Origin: Phenylobacterium sp.
Lineage (GTDB): Bacteria > Pseudomonadota > Alphaproteobacteria > Caulobacterales > Caulobacteraceae
DNA: 64,000 nt
Reading direction: 5' to 3'
Assembly: GCF_030693405.1 (NCBI RefSeq)
Contig: NZ_JAUYAW010000046.1
Span: 1-64,000, forward strand
Numbering within the stretch: position 1 is the first letter of the stretch; each line of letters opens with the position of its first letter. Shown here piece after piece: positions 41,734 through 51,966 of the stretch. The notes under the pieces were generated by a model. That model ran no database searches. It saw only the letters and a program-made list of their open reading frames with translations, and was not told the DNA's origin. Both the position numbers and the translations under genes were made by a program.

Positions 41734-42318
41734 ATGCCCTTCCTGCTGCCTCTTCCCGAAACGCCCCGTCTGGAGACGGACCGACTAGTCCTCCGGCCCT
41801 TGAAGGTCGAAGACATTCCGGCTGTTCAGCGTCATTTCCCGCACTGGGCGATGGTGCGCCACCTCGTGGCGAAAACGCCTTGGCCATACCCAGCCGATGG
41901 GGCGGAAACCCATGTCCGCGCGTGCCTGGAGAAACGCGCCCGCGGCGAGCAGTTCTACTGGGCGATTACGTTCAAGGACGGAGACGACGAGCTGATTGGC
42001 CGCATCGACCTGCGGCCAGACGCCGACGTCGGCGCCATGCGTGGCTTCTGGCTGGCTCAGGAATACTGGGGCCGCGGCCTGATGACGGAAGCGGCCGACG
42101 CGGTGAACGCCTATGCGTTTGAGGTGCTGGACTGGCCCTTCATCGAGGTGGCCACGAACAGCGCCAACCGGGCGTCTCAACGCATCAAGGAGAAGCAAGG
42201 CTTCATCCTCCTCTATATGAGCGTCGGCGAGTATGTCGAGGGTGTCAGAGAGACGGCGTTCTGGCGGCTCAATCAGGAGGCATGGCGGTCACGCCGAGGA
42301 GACGCGACCAGTCTCTAA
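41734..42318 (+). CDS. GNAT family N-acetyltransferase (RimJ/RimL-like)
   Basis: LPETPRLETDRLVLRPLKVEDIPAVQRHF...IGRIDLRPDADVGAMRGFWLAQEYWGRGLMTEAADAVNAYAFEVL; start at MPFLLPLPE. Confidence 0.9.
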   Translation: MPFLLPLPETPRLETDRLVLRPLKVEDIPAVQRHFPHWAMVRHLVAKTPWPYPADGAETHVRACLEKRARGEQFYWAITFKDGDDELIGRIDLRPDADVGAMRGFWLAQEYWGRGLMTEAADAVNAYAFEVLDWPFIEVATNSANRASQRIKEKQGFILLYMSVGEYVEGVRETAFWRLNQEAWRSRRGDATSL

Positions 42319-42426
42319 GCTTCGGAAAACGCGAGGACTGTGGATCCGGTTGGGCTGGTTGTAGAAGGTCCAATCGCCGTTGGGGTTCGCCGGTGCGAGA
42401 ACCATCCGACTCCCTCCAAAAATGCG

Positions 42427-42463
42427 AAAAGGCCCCGGCGCTTTCGAACCGGGGCCTCGTCGT
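42427..42463. terminator. Intrinsic terminator near the 3' end of the 42489 SDR gene
   Basis: AAAAGGCCCCGG-cgctttcgaa-CCGGGGCCTCGTCGTT. Confidence 0.65.
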
Positions 42464-42488
42464 TCTAGTCAGGTCGCCCCGCTAGGGC

Positions 42489-43418
42489 TTAGGCGCCCTT
42501 GGCCGGGGCGGCGCCCTGGCTGGCGAGCGGCGGGCGCGAGAGCGGGAAGAACTTGTCGCTCATGGCCGGGACGGCTTCGGACAGGATGGTGTCGACGCTC
42601 CAGCCCTCTTCCTTGGTCTGGGTCGAGATCGGACGGGGCTGCGAGTAGAGGATGATGTTCTCACCCGAGGCGCCGAAGACCTGGCCCGAGACGTGGGCCG
42701 CAGCCGGCGAGACCAGGGCGACCGACAGACGGGCCGGCTGGTCGGGGCGGATGGCGGCGGCCATGGCCTCGCGGCGCTTGGCGGCGGCTTCGTCTTTCAC
42801 CGGAACCGACTGGGTCATGCGGGTCCAGGCGACGGGCGCCAGGCAGTTGGAGCGGACGTTGTTACGCTCGCCTTCCATGGCGATGATGCGCGACAGGCCA
42901 GCGATCCCCATCTTGGCCGCGCCGTAATTGGCCTGGCCGATATTGCCCAGCAGCCCCGAGGTCGAGGTGAAGAACATGTAGGCGCCGTCGTTCTGGTTGC
43001 GGAACAGCTCGATCGTGGCCCGGGCCACATTGAACGAGCCGCGCATGTGCACGTCGATGACCTTGTCCCAGTCGTCTTCCGACATCTTGTGGAACATCAC
43101 GTCACGCAGGATGCCGGCCGGATTGATCACCGCATGCAGGCCGCCGAAGGTGTCCATGGCCTGCTCGACCATGCCCTCGACCGCCTTGTAGCTGGTGACG
43201 CTCTCGGAGTTCGACGCCGCTTCGCCGCCGGCGGCGCGGATTTCCTGGGCGACCTGCTCGGCCGGACCGGCGGAACCTTCGTCCTCACCCTTCAGGCCGC
43301 CGCCCAGGTCGTTGACCAGGACCTTGGCGCCCTGTTGCGCCGCAATCAGCGCGCACTCACGTCCAATGCCGTTGCCGCCGCCGGTGACGAGGACAACCTT
43401 GCCTTCCAATACGCCCAT
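42489..43418 (-). CDS. SDR family NAD(P)-dependent oxidoreductase (MFE-2 dehydrogenase-like)
   Basis: EGKVVLVTGGGNGIGRECALIAAQQGAKVLVNDLGGGLKGEDEGSAGPAEQVAQEI...NPAGILRDVMFHKMSEDDWDKVIDVHMRG. Confidence 0.9.
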   Translation of the reverse strand: MGVLEGKVVLVTGGGNGIGRECALIAAQQGAKVLVNDLGGGLKGEDEGSAGPAEQVAQEIRAAGGEAASNSESVTSYKAVEGMVEQAMDTFGGLHAVINPAGILRDVMFHKMSEDDWDKVIDVHMRGSFNVARATIELFRNQNDGAYMFFTSTSGLLGNIGQANYGAAKMGIAGLSRIIAMEGERNNVRSNCLAPVAWTRMTQSVPVKDEAAAKRREAMAAAIRPDQPARLSVALVSPAAAHVSGQVFGASGENIILYSQPRPISTQTKEEGWSVDTILSEAVPAMSDKFFPLSRPPLASQGAAPAKGA

Positions 43419-43453
43419 GGATCTATCTCCCTAAAAGAATATTGCGCGGATTG

Positions 43454-44710
43454 TTATTCGAGGCGGTCAGCCTTGCGCAAGTCGGGAAAGAGCTTGGCCC
43501 AAAGGCCGGTCACGATCAACGTGCCGACCCCGCCCACCACGGCGGCGGCCACCACCCCCATGAAGCGGGCGAAGACTCCGGCCCTGAACTCCCCCAGTTC
43601 GTTGGAGGCGCCGATGAACAGGGTCGAGACCGCCGCCACCCGGCCGCGCATATTGTCTGGGATGACCAGCTGGATCAGGGTCTGGCGCACATAGACGCTG
43701 AGCATGTCGGCTCCGCCGAGGATGGAGAGCGCGGCCACCGACAGCCAGAGCGACTGGGAGACGCCGAAGACGATGGTCGCCAGGCCAAAGACCGCGACGC
43801 CCGCGAACATGGTCATGCCGGCGTTGTGGCGGATCGGGCGGGCCGCCAGGATCAGGGCGATGACTGTGGCGCCGGCGGCCGGGGCGGCGCGCAGCAGGCC
43901 AAAGCCCTCCTCGCCCACATGCAGGATGTCCCGGGCAAAGACCGGCAGCAGGGCCGTCGCGCCCCCCAGCAGCACGGCGAACAGATCGAGCGAAATGGCC
44001 CCGAAGACGATCTTCTGGCGCCACACATAGACCAGCCCCTCCTTGATCAGGGCCAGGCGCGAGCCTGGCTGCAGATCGGGCTTGGTCCGTCCGTTGATGA
44101 AGAAGGTCAGGGTGGCGCCGGCCAGGTAAAGACAGAAGGCGGTCTCGTAGGCGAGTGCGGTGGAGCGGGCGAGCAGCAGGCCGCCGATGGCCGGGCCGAT
44201 GATGGAGGCGGTCTGCCAGGCGAGCGAATTCCAGGCGATGGCCCGGGGCAGCAGGCTGCGGGGCACTAGCATGGGCCCGAGCGCCGTGCCGGCCGGCGAC
44301 ATGAAGGCCCGGCCGGCGCCGAAGACCGCGGCCACACAGAGCAGCAGGGTCACCGAGGCGAAGCCCTGCCAGGTGGCCACGGCTAGCACGCCGGCGCTGG
44401 TCATCTCGACGCCGTAGCAGATCATCAGGATCTTGCGCCGGTCATAGCGGTCGACGGCCTCGCCGGCCGGCAGGGTCAGCAGGAAGACCGGGATGAAGGT
44501 GACCAGGCCCACCATGCCGACCACAAAGGCGGCCTCGGCCACGCTCATGGTCTGGCGGGCGAGCTCATAGATGTGCCAGCCGAGCGCCACACTCTGGATT
44601 TGCACCGCCAGCGATCCGGCCCACCGGGACCCCCAGAACAGCAGATAGCTCCGCTGGCTCAACAGAGCGCGGGCGGAGGGGAGAGGCTCTGAGTCGGGGA
44701 CCTGGGACAT
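43454..44710 (-). CDS. MFS transporter (EntS-like)
   Basis: Multi-TM protein with SLAVQIQSVALGWHIYELARQTMSVAEAAFVVGMVGLVTFIPVFLLTLPAGEAVDRYDRRKIL. Confidence 0.9.
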   Translation of the reverse strand: MSQVPDSEPLPSARALLSQRSYLLFWGSRWAGSLAVQIQSVALGWHIYELARQTMSVAEAAFVVGMVGLVTFIPVFLLTLPAGEAVDRYDRRKILMICYGVEMTSAGVLAVATWQGFASVTLLLCVAAVFGAGRAFMSPAGTALGPMLVPRSLLPRAIAWNSLAWQTASIIGPAIGGLLLARSTALAYETAFCLYLAGATLTFFINGRTKPDLQPGSRLALIKEGLVYVWRQKIVFGAISLDLFAVLLGGATALLPVFARDILHVGEEGFGLLRAAPAAGATVIALILAARPIRHNAGMTMFAGVAVFGLATIVFGVSQSLWLSVAALSILGGADMLSVYVRQTLIQLVIPDNMRGRVAAVSTLFIGASNELGEFRAGVFARFMGVVAAAVVGGVGTLIVTGLWAKLFPDLRKADRLE

Positions 44711-44952
44711 GGGCGGCGAACTTGGCCCGCGCGGCGGCGACCCGCAACGCCCGTTTCGGTTTCCATTGACCTGGCGGAGCTTGCGCCTTATCGGCGCGTT
44801 TTCGGCGACATGATCGTCGAGGCCGACTGCGAGGGGCGCTCATGTGCGCGCTGCGACGAACCGGGCGCGTGATCCGCGCCCTCTAGAGCCTCCCGGCCCC
44901 GCAGCCTCGCGGGCCTGGGCCCGTCTGTCCCGCAGCCTGCAAAGTTCCCTCA

Positions 44953-45486
44953 ATGACCGCCGCCGTCGCATCCTGTGCGGACTCCGTCGCGAGTCCGGCC
45001 CCTGACATCCGCCCCGAGACGCCGCAGGACGCAGGCGCCATCGAGGCCCTGCTGGACCACGCCTTTGGCCCTGGCCGTTTCGCCAAGGCCTCCGAACGGG
45101 TGCGGGAGGTCGCGCCCCTGCGCCTGGACCTGTCCTTCTGCATCTGGGAGGGCGAGCGGCTGGTGGGGGTGGTGCGTCAGTCCGAGATCGCCGTGGGCGG
45201 CCGCAGGCTGATCTTCCTCGGTCCCCTGGCGGTGGACGCCGCCGCCCGTCGCCTGGGAGCCGGCGCCCGGCTGGTGGAGGTCGCCTCTGCAGCGGCTGAG
45301 GCGGCTGGCTATGGCGAGGTCCTGCTGGTGGGCGATCCGCCCTTTTTCGGACGGCTGGGCTTTTCCGCCGAGGCCACCGGCCAGATTGTGATGCCTGGCC
45401 CTGTCGATCCCCGCCGCCTGCTGCTCAAGCGGCTGGGTCAGTCTGGTGGAACCAACATCCTGCAGGGCGCCGTAACGGCGCCTTGA
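44953..45486 (+). CDS. GNAT family N-acetyltransferase (YhbS-like)
   Basis: IRPETPQDAGAIEALLDHAFGPGRFAKASERVREVAP...IFLGPLAVDAAARRLGAGARLVEVASAAAEAAGYGEVLLVGDPPFFGRLGF. Confidence 0.9.
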   Translation: MTAAVASCADSVASPAPDIRPETPQDAGAIEALLDHAFGPGRFAKASERVREVAPLRLDLSFCIWEGERLVGVVRQSEIAVGGRRLIFLGPLAVDAAARRLGAGARLVEVASAAAEAAGYGEVLLVGDPPFFGRLGFSAEATGQIVMPGPVDPRRLLLKRLGQSGGTNILQGAVTAP

Positions 45487-45517
45487 GGCGCCCCGCGCAC
45501 GCGCCTACCTTCTGGCG

Positions 45518-46096
45518 ATGACAGAGCTCGACTCCAAACCCGGTCTGGACGGGGTGATCGCTGCGGCCAAGCAGGCGCCCGGCCGCGGACTGCCCCCGGT
45601 GCACCTGTGGAACCCCGCCCATTCCGGCGAAATCGACATCGTCATCACCGCCGATGGCCGCTGGGTCCATGAAGGGGCGACCATAAATCGCGCCCCCCTG
45701 GTGCGCCTGTTCTCCACCGTCCTGCGCCGCGACCCGGACGGCTACTGGCTGGTGACGCCGGTGGAGAAGATGAAGATCACCGTCGAAGACGCCCCCTTCA
45801 TCGCCACCGCCCTGGACGCCGGCGCCGACGCCGAGGGCCGTCCGGTCCTGCGCTTCAACACCAATGTGGGCGACGAGGTCGAGGCGGGACCAGAGCACCT
45901 GATCCGGGTGGAGATCGACCCGGCCACCGACGAGCCGCGTCCATATCTGCATGTCCGCCGCGGGCTGGAGGCCCTGATCAGTCGGCCGGTCTTCTATGAG
46001 CTGGTGGAGATGGCCCAGGAGCGGGACGGGACCCTGGGGGTCGAGTCGGGCGGGACGTGGTTCGCCATCGGGCCTGTGGAGGCGCCGGTCTCGTGA
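45518..46096 (+). CDS. DUF1285 domain-containing protein
   Basis: PPVHLWNPAHSGEIDIVITADGRWVHEGATINRAPLVRLFSTVLRRDPDGYWLVTPVEKMKITVEDAPFIA. Confidence 0.9.
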   Translation: MTELDSKPGLDGVIAAAKQAPGRGLPPVHLWNPAHSGEIDIVITADGRWVHEGATINRAPLVRLFSTVLRRDPDGYWLVTPVEKMKITVEDAPFIATALDAGADAEGRPVLRFNTNVGDEVEAGPEHLIRVEIDPATDEPRPYLHVRRGLEALISRPVFYELVEMAQERDGTLGVESGGTWFAIGPVEAPVS

Positions 46097-46737
46097 GTCC
46101 CAACGCGCCGATGACGGCCTTGCGCGAATGGATCACCCAGCGCCTGGATCCCCTTGAAGACCGCGAGCCCGCTGATGGTCTTGTGGAATCCGACTTCGGA
46201 CCGCGAACCGCCGATCTTGCCGCCGAGCCTGCCCCCCTGACCCCAGCGGCTGTGCTGGTGGGGCTGGTGGAGCGCGAGCATGGCTATTCGGTGCTGCTGA
46301 CGCGGCGGGCCGACACATTGCGCCGTCACACCGGTCAGATCGCCTTTCCCGGTGGCCGCCGTGATCCGGGCGAGACCATCTGGGAGACGGCCCTTCGGGA
46401 GACCGAGGAAGAGGTGGGCATCTCCCGCAGCCTGGTCACCCTGGGCGGGCTCTCGACCCCCTATCGGACCGGCACGGGCTTTCTGGTGACGCCGGTGGTG
46501 GGCTTCATCGCGCCGGACTTCACGCTCACGCCCAACCCCGCCGAGGTCGCCGACGTGTTCGAGACCCCGTTCGGCTTTCTCATGGATCCCACCAATCACG
46601 AGGAACATGAGCGGGAATTCGCGGGTCAGCTACGTCGGTTCTATGCCATGACTCACGAGAACAGATTCATCTGGGGCGCCACGGCCGGCATGCTCCGGTC
46701 CCTGTACGACCGGCTATATGGAGGCGCAGTTGCTTAG
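46093..46737 (+). CDS. CoA pyrophosphatase-like NUDIX hydrolase
   Basis: RRHTGQIAFPGGRRDPGETIWETALRETEEEVGI (NUDIX box, NudL-type); GTG start overlaps the upstream stop. Confidence 0.92.
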   Translation: MSPNAPMTALREWITQRLDPLEDREPADGLVESDFGPRTADLAAEPAPLTPAAVLVGLVEREHGYSVLLTRRADTLRRHTGQIAFPGGRRDPGETIWETALRETEEEVGISRSLVTLGGLSTPYRTGTGFLVTPVVGFIAPDFTLTPNPAEVADVFETPFGFLMDPTNHEEHEREFAGQLRRFYAMTHENRFIWGATAGMLRSLYDRLYGGAVA

Positions 46738-47008
46738 GGTCATTCTCATCCGCTCGATCCTGATCGCGCTGCCCTTCATAATCTGGTTCGCCTGGGCTGA
46801 ATGGGCCAAGCGCAATGGCCGCCCCATGGGGGCGACCCCGTGGGCCTGGCTGGCCACGGCCTCAGCTGTGCTGTTTGGCCTTTCTCTGATGTTCATGGTC
46901 GTGTTCCAATCGGACAACCGCGGCGAGGTCTATGTGCCCGCGGAAGTCACAGAGGGCGGCCGGGTCTCCCCAGGTCGCTTCCAGGAAAAGGAAACGCCCG
47001 CCCCATGA
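46718..47008 (+). CDS. DUF6111-like small membrane protein
   Basis: Two TM segments (ILIALPFIIWFAWAEWA; AWLATASAVLFGLSLMFMVVF) between NUDIX and CCA-transferase genes. Confidence 0.75.
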   Translation: MEAQLLRVILIRSILIALPFIIWFAWAEWAKRNGRPMGATPWAWLATASAVLFGLSLMFMVVFQSDNRGEVYVPAEVTEGGRVSPGRFQEKETPAP

Positions 47009-48255
47009 GCGAGAGCCTCGGATCACGCCCCTGGTTGAATGCGCCGGCCACTGCGGCGGTGTTCGACGCCCTGGAAGCCAAGGGCGGCGCAGGCTGCGCC
47101 CGGGTCGTCGGCGGGGCGGTGCGCAATGCGGTGATCGGCGCGCCGGTGGGCGATATCGACATCGCCACCCAGCTCACGCCTGACGCGGTCACCGAGGCCC
47201 TGCAGGCCGCCGGCCTCAAGGCGATTCCCACCGGCGTGGAGCACGGCACGGTCACCGCGCTCGCCCACGGCCAGACCTTCGAGATCACCACCCTGCGGCG
47301 GGACGTGGAGACCGACGGGCGGCGCGCGGTGGTGGCCTTCACCACCGATTGGACCGAAGACGCCCAGCGTCGGGACTTCACCCTCAACGCCCTCTATGCC
47401 GACCGCGACGGGACGTTGCACGATCCCCTGGGAACGGGCCTGGCCGACGCCAGGGCGCGGCGGATCGTCTTCGTCGGCGAGGCCCGCACGCGGATCGCCG
47501 AGGACTATCTGCGCATCCTGCGCTTCTTCCGCTTCCAGGCCTGGTATGGCCGGGGCGAGGCCGATCCCGAGGCCCTGGCCGCCTGCGAGGCCCTGCGCGA
47601 CACCCTGGCCGACCGGCCGGGCGAGCGGGTCTCCAAGGAGCTGCTCAAGCTGCTGGCCGCCGATGATCCGCGGGGCAGCATCCGCCAGATGGCGTCCGCC
47701 GGAATTCTCGATGTGATTCTGCCCCCTGTCGGCGATCTTCACGACTTCGGGGCCCTCGTGGAGATCGAGAGCGAGATGCTCTTCGAATGCGATCCCATCC
47801 TGCGCCTGGCCTGCCTGCTGCCGGCCGACCAGATCGGGGTCGCCCAGGCCGCTGAACGCCTTCGCCTGTCGAACGCCGAGCGCGACCGGCTGGTCGCCGC
47901 CAAGGGACAGACCCCGCGCATCACCAGCTGGATGAGCCCGCGGGAGTCCCGCCGGGCGGTCTATGCGCTCTCTGCGCCCACCTTCCATGACCGGATCAAG
48001 CTTGCCTGGGCCAAGTCCAACCGCACGGCGACAGCCGCCCAGTGGCGCGGCCTGCTGGCGCTCTGCGACAGCTGGACGCCGCCGCCCTTCCCCTTGAGCG
48101 GGGAGGAGGTGGTTTATGCCGGGGTGCCCAAGGGCCCCATGGTCGGCCAGGTGCTGCGGGAGGTGGAGGACTGGTGGGTTGACCACGACTTCCTCGAGGA
48201 CAAGTTCTCGGCCATCGAGAAGCTCAAGGCGGTGGCCCAGGGCCTGGCCTACTAG
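47005..48255 (+). CDS. CCA tRNA nucleotidyltransferase
   Basis: RVVGGAVRNAVIGAPVGDIDIATQLTPDAV...GTVTALAHGQTFEITTLRRDVETDGRRAVVAFTTDWTEDAQRRDFTLNALYAD; start at MSESLGSR. Confidence 0.95.
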   Translation: MSESLGSRPWLNAPATAAVFDALEAKGGAGCARVVGGAVRNAVIGAPVGDIDIATQLTPDAVTEALQAAGLKAIPTGVEHGTVTALAHGQTFEITTLRRDVETDGRRAVVAFTTDWTEDAQRRDFTLNALYADRDGTLHDPLGTGLADARARRIVFVGEARTRIAEDYLRILRFFRFQAWYGRGEADPEALAACEALRDTLADRPGERVSKELLKLLAADDPRGSIRQMASAGILDVILPPVGDLHDFGALVEIESEMLFECDPILRLACLLPADQIGVAQAAERLRLSNAERDRLVAAKGQTPRITSWMSPRESRRAVYALSAPTFHDRIKLAWAKSNRTATAAQWRGLLALCDSWTPPPFPLSGEEVVYAGVPKGPMVGQVLREVEDWWVDHDFLEDKFSAIEKLKAVAQGLAY

Positions 48256-48261
48256 AGCCCG

Positions 48262-48975
48262 ATGAAGCTCGGCATCCTGAAGACCGGCGCGCCGCCGGCG
48301 CCGCTGGAGGCGCAGTTCGGCTCCTATCCCGACATGTTCAAGCGTCTGCTGGGGCAGGACGCCTATGACTATGCGGTCTTCGATGTGGCGGCCGGGGAGG
48401 GGCCGGCCAGTCCTGAGGCCTGCGACGCCTATCTGGTCACCGGCTCCTCGGCCGGCGTCTATGAGGCCGACCCGTGGATCGCGGACCTGATCGCCTTCCT
48501 GCAGGCCGCCAGGGGCCGGGCGGGACTTGTCGGCGTCTGCTTCGGCCATCAGGCGATGGCCCAGGCCTTCGGCGGCCAGGTGATCAAGTCCCCGAAGGGC
48601 TGGGGTGTCGGGCTGCACGCCTACGCGCTCAGGGAGTCTGTGCCGGGCCTGACGGACCAGACGCGCCTGGCCGCGCCGGCCTCGCACCAGGATCAGGTGG
48701 TGGCTCTGCCGCCGGGCGCCCGGGTTCTCGCGGCCAGCGACTTCACGCCGTTTGGCATGCTCGCCTATGACGACCAGCCGGCCATCTCCATTCAGCTGCA
48801 TCCGGAGTTCGAGCCGGACTACGCCAAGGCCCTGATCGAGGCCCGCCGGGGCAGCCGCTATGCCGACGAGCAGGCCGACCAGGCAGTGGCCAGTTATGCG
48901 GCGCCTGACGACCGGGCCGCCCTGGGCGCCTGGATATCGTCATTTCTCGCAACACTTCCGGCCGCCAGAGGTTAG
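48262..48975 (+). CDS. Type 1 glutamine amidotransferase (GMP synthase-like)
   Basis: LVTGSSAGVYEADPWIADLI...LVGVCFGHQAMAQAFGGQV (nucleophile Cys), ISIQLHPEFEPDY. Confidence 0.92.
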   Translation: MKLGILKTGAPPAPLEAQFGSYPDMFKRLLGQDAYDYAVFDVAAGEGPASPEACDAYLVTGSSAGVYEADPWIADLIAFLQAARGRAGLVGVCFGHQAMAQAFGGQVIKSPKGWGVGLHAYALRESVPGLTDQTRLAAPASHQDQVVALPPGARVLAASDFTPFGMLAYDDQPAISIQLHPEFEPDYAKALIEARRGSRYADEQADQAVASYAAPDDRAALGAWISSFLATLPAARG

Positions 48976-49014
48976 GTCTGTGCCCAGCCCGCTCAACAGG
49001 GAGCCTGAAAGCCC

Positions 49015-49152
49015 ATGACGTCCTTGCGGCTGATGATCGTCGCGGCCAGCGCCGCCGCCGCCCTGATGGTGGCGGGCGTTGAGACCCAGGCGGCAAATCC
49101 TGAGCCCCTGTCGCCGGAGATCTTCGTCGCCATGCTCGACGATCTCACCTGA
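49015..49152 (+). CDS. Small signal-peptide-bearing ORF (45 aa)
   Basis: MTSLRLMIVAASAAAALMVAGVETQAANPEPLSPEIFVAMLDDLT*; ribosome-binding-like GGGAG upstream; below the ORF-track length cut-off. Confidence 0.5.
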   Translation: MTSLRLMIVAASAAAALMVAGVETQAANPEPLSPEIFVAMLDDLT

Positions 49153-49162
49153 TCCGGCGCCT

Positions 49163-49771
49163 TCAGATCGCTTGGGCGACCCACACGAAGGCGCTGAGCC
49201 GGGCGGTCTGCTCAAGCACCTCGTCCTCCGGAAGCAGGTCGTCGGGTCCTTCGAACCCAGGCAGATCGAACACATAGCCCAGCAGCGGCGCCCCGGGCCG
49301 ATGGCAGATCAGGGTGTGCGACATATCGTCCTGACCCCGGCGACACTCGGTCGATGCAAAGCCCGCGGCTTGCCAGCCGGCGCCGATCTCTTCGCCCATC
49401 GGGCCGGTCACCGGTCCGCCCCGGCCAATGATCCGCCCGACCCGTTCCGGATCGACCCCCGCCTGAAGATCGAGGATCAGGCCATCGGGTCGGCGCACGG
49501 TGATGACCTTCGCTTTGGCCTCGCCCTCGGACGCCCGTTCGACCGTGGCGCCCGGGAAGACGTCGCCGATGCTGCGGACGTTCAAACGGGTCTGGCCATT
49601 GATCTCGCCCGCGCCGGTCTCGTTGAAGGTGATCAGGATCGGCCCGACCAGGGCCGGACTTTTCGGCCGCTCGGCCGGGGCCGATGGCGCTGGCGACGGG
49701 GGTTCTGACGTCTCCTGGCCACAGCCCGCCAGGAGGAGGACGGCCGCGAAGGTACTCAACAGGGCTCGCAT
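49163..49771 (-). CDS. Hypothetical lipoprotein
   Basis: MRALLSTFAAVLLLAGCGQETSEPP lipobox (LAGC); start set at that methionine. Confidence 0.75.
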   Translation of the reverse strand: MRALLSTFAAVLLLAGCGQETSEPPSPAPSAPAERPKSPALVGPILITFNETGAGEINGQTRLNVRSIGDVFPGATVERASEGEAKAKVITVRRPDGLILDLQAGVDPERVGRIIGRGGPVTGPMGEEIGAGWQAAGFASTECRRGQDDMSHTLICHRPGAPLLGYVFDLPGFEGPDDLLPEDEVLEQTARLSAFVWVAQAI

Positions 49772-49823
49772 GGCGGGACCCTCGCACAGCCAAGCCGCAT
49801 AAGGCAAATCGACGCGGACCCCC

Positions 49824-50699
49824 TCAGGGCCAGCTTACCATGGGGGGCATAGACGAGAGGATCGAGGTGATGTTGCCGCCGGTCTTCAGGCCGAACATGG
49901 TGCCCCGGTCGTAGAGAAGGTTGAACTCCACATAGCGGCCTCGCCGCACCAGCTGCTCCTGCCGGTCGGCCTCGGTCCAGGGGGTGGCCATGCGGCCCCG
50001 GGCGATCGCCGGATAGACTTCGGCGAAGGCCTTGCCCACATCCTGGGTGAAGGCGAAGTCCCGCTCCCAGTCCCCGGAATTGTGGTGGTCATAGAAGATG
50101 CCGCCGATGCCCCGCGGCTCATTGCGGTGGGGCAGGAAGAAGTACTCGTCGCAACGGGCCTTGTAGGGGGCGTACCAGGCCGGGTCGTGGGCGTCGCAGG
50201 CGGCCTGCATGGCGGCGTGAAACGCCATGGCGTCAGGGTTTTCCTGGGTCCGCTGATAGTCCTGGGTGGGCGTCAGGTCCGCCCCGCCGCCGAACCAGCT
50301 CTGCCGGGTGGCCAGGAAGCGGGTGTTCATGTGCACGGCCGGGACATGCGGATTTCGCATGTGGGCGATCAGGCTGATCCCGGTTGCGGTGAAGGACGGA
50401 TCTTCGTCCGCGCCGGGCATGGTCGCGGCCATTTCCGGGGTGAAGGTCCCATGCACCAGGCTGATATGGACGCCGCATTTCTCGAAGAAGCGGCCGCCCT
50501 TCATGAAGCCCATCACCCCGCCGCCGCCGGCCGGGCGGTCCCAGGGGGTGAGCTCGAACCGGCCCGGCGCGCCCGGATAGAGGTCGGCGGGCGCCTCATC
50601 TTCCAGGGCCTCGAAGGCGGCGACGATCTGGTCGCGAAGGGAATCGAACCAGGCCCGGGCCCGGCTGTTGCGATCGGCGAGGGTGGCGGCGTCTGTCAT
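49824..50699 (-). CDS. hemF: Oxygen-dependent coproporphyrinogen-III oxidase
   Basis: [84 protein letters not shown]. Confidence 0.97.
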   Translation of the reverse strand: MTDAATLADRNSRARAWFDSLRDQIVAAFEALEDEAPADLYPGAPGRFELTPWDRPAGGGGVMGFMKGGRFFEKCGVHISLVHGTFTPEMAATMPGADEDPSFTATGISLIAHMRNPHVPAVHMNTRFLATRQSWFGGGADLTPTQDYQRTQENPDAMAFHAAMQAACDAHDPAWYAPYKARCDEYFFLPHRNEPRGIGGIFYDHHNSGDWERDFAFTQDVGKAFAEVYPAIARGRMATPWTEADRQEQLVRRGRYVEFNLLYDRGTMFGLKTGGNITSILSSMPPMVSWP

Positions 50700-51166
50700 G
50701 GGACAAGGGGCTTAGGGAATCCGTCGGTCTGGCGCAACGCTTCCGAAAGACCGATGGCCGCCGAAACGGTGAGGTTGAGGGACCTGGCCTCTGGCGCAAG
50801 CGGGATCAGGAGCCGCGCCTGGGCGACCGCGTGCACCTCGTCGGGTACGCCCGAGCTCTCCCGGCCAAACAGCAGGGTGTCGCCCGGCTGGAAGGCGAAG
50901 CTGTGCAGCGGCTGGGCCCCGCGGGTGGTGAACAGCACCAGCCGACCCTCCTGGCGCTCCGGCGCGGCCATGAAGGCTTCGAAGCTCTCGCGCCTTGTCC
51001 AGCGGGCGAGGCGGCCATAATCCAGGGCTGCGCGCTTCACCGCCTTATCGGATAGCGGGAACCCGCAGGGCTCGATCACCTCGAGGTCGACATCGAGGCA
51101 GGCGGCAAGACGAAGCGCCGCGCCGACGTTTTGCGGAATGTCCGGTTGAAAAAGGGCCAAACGCAT
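50696..51166 (-). CDS. trmL: tRNA (cytidine(34)-2'-O)-methyltransferase
   Basis: [50 protein letters not shown]...[26 protein letters not shown] (SPOUT). Confidence 0.94.
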   Translation of the reverse strand: MRLALFQPDIPQNVGAALRLAACLDVDLEVIEPCGFPLSDKAVKRAALDYGRLARWTRRESFEAFMAAPERQEGRLVLFTTRGAQPLHSFAFQPGDTLLFGRESSGVPDEVHAVAQARLLIPLAPEARSLNLTVSAAIGLSEALRQTDGFPKPLVP

Positions 51167-51406
51167 TCTAAGCGATCCACCGACGGAATTAGCTGGGGCG
51201 TGGGACGAATCGCGAGGCTTGTCGCCGCACATGGGCGGCTTGGCTAGTGCGACTTTTCTCTCGGCCCTATATGGGTTCCAGAGCAGGCCTGATGCAGAGC
51301 TTCTGCTAGGCCGACAGACGGGGCGTCGCGGCATTTTTCGTGAGCGTCCGAACGGGCGGCGGCTCCTTCCGGAGCAGCGGCCTCAAAACCGAAGGGTAGC
51401 TTAAAG

Positions 51407-51961
51407 GTGGCTGACACCGTCGTGGGCGAAAATCCCGATCCGCATGCCGCGGGTGAAGACCCGAACCGGCGCGACTTCATTCACATCGCCGCAGGTGCGG
51501 CGGCCGTGGGCGCCGTGGGCGCGCTGGCCTGGCCGTTCATCGACCAGATGAACCCATCGGCCGACACCCTGGCCCTGGCCTCGGTCGAGTTCGACCTGTC
51601 CAAGGTCGCGCTGGGCCAGCAGGTCACGATCAAGTGGCGCGGCAAGCCCCTGTTCATCCGCAAGCGCACCGAGGCGGAGATCGCCGCGGCGGTCGCCGAT
51701 GACGGCGCGAACATGCCCGATCCAGAAGCCGACGAGGTTCGTCACAAGCCCGGCAAGGCCGAGTGGATGATCCTGATCGGCGCCTGCACCCATCTGGGCT
51801 GCGTGCCGACCTTCGCCGGCGGCGACTATGGCGGCTGGTTCTGCCCCTGCCACGGCTCGCACTATGATACGTCCGGCCGGATCCGTCGGGGTCCTGCGCC
51901 CCTCAACCTGCCGGTGCCGGAATATGAGTTCCTCTCCGACACGACTGTGAAGGTGGGCTGA
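51407..51961 (+). CDS. petA: Ubiquinol-cytochrome c reductase iron-sulfur subunit
   Basis: [39 protein letters not shown] and [13 protein letters not shown] Rieske motifs; GTG start. Confidence 0.97.
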   Translation: MADTVVGENPDPHAAGEDPNRRDFIHIAAGAAAVGAVGALAWPFIDQMNPSADTLALASVEFDLSKVALGQQVTIKWRGKPLFIRKRTEAEIAAAVADDGANMPDPEADEVRHKPGKAEWMILIGACTHLGCVPTFAGGDYGGWFCPCHGSHYDTSGRIRRGPAPLNLPVPEYEFLSDTTVKVG

Positions 51962-51966
51962 GAACC

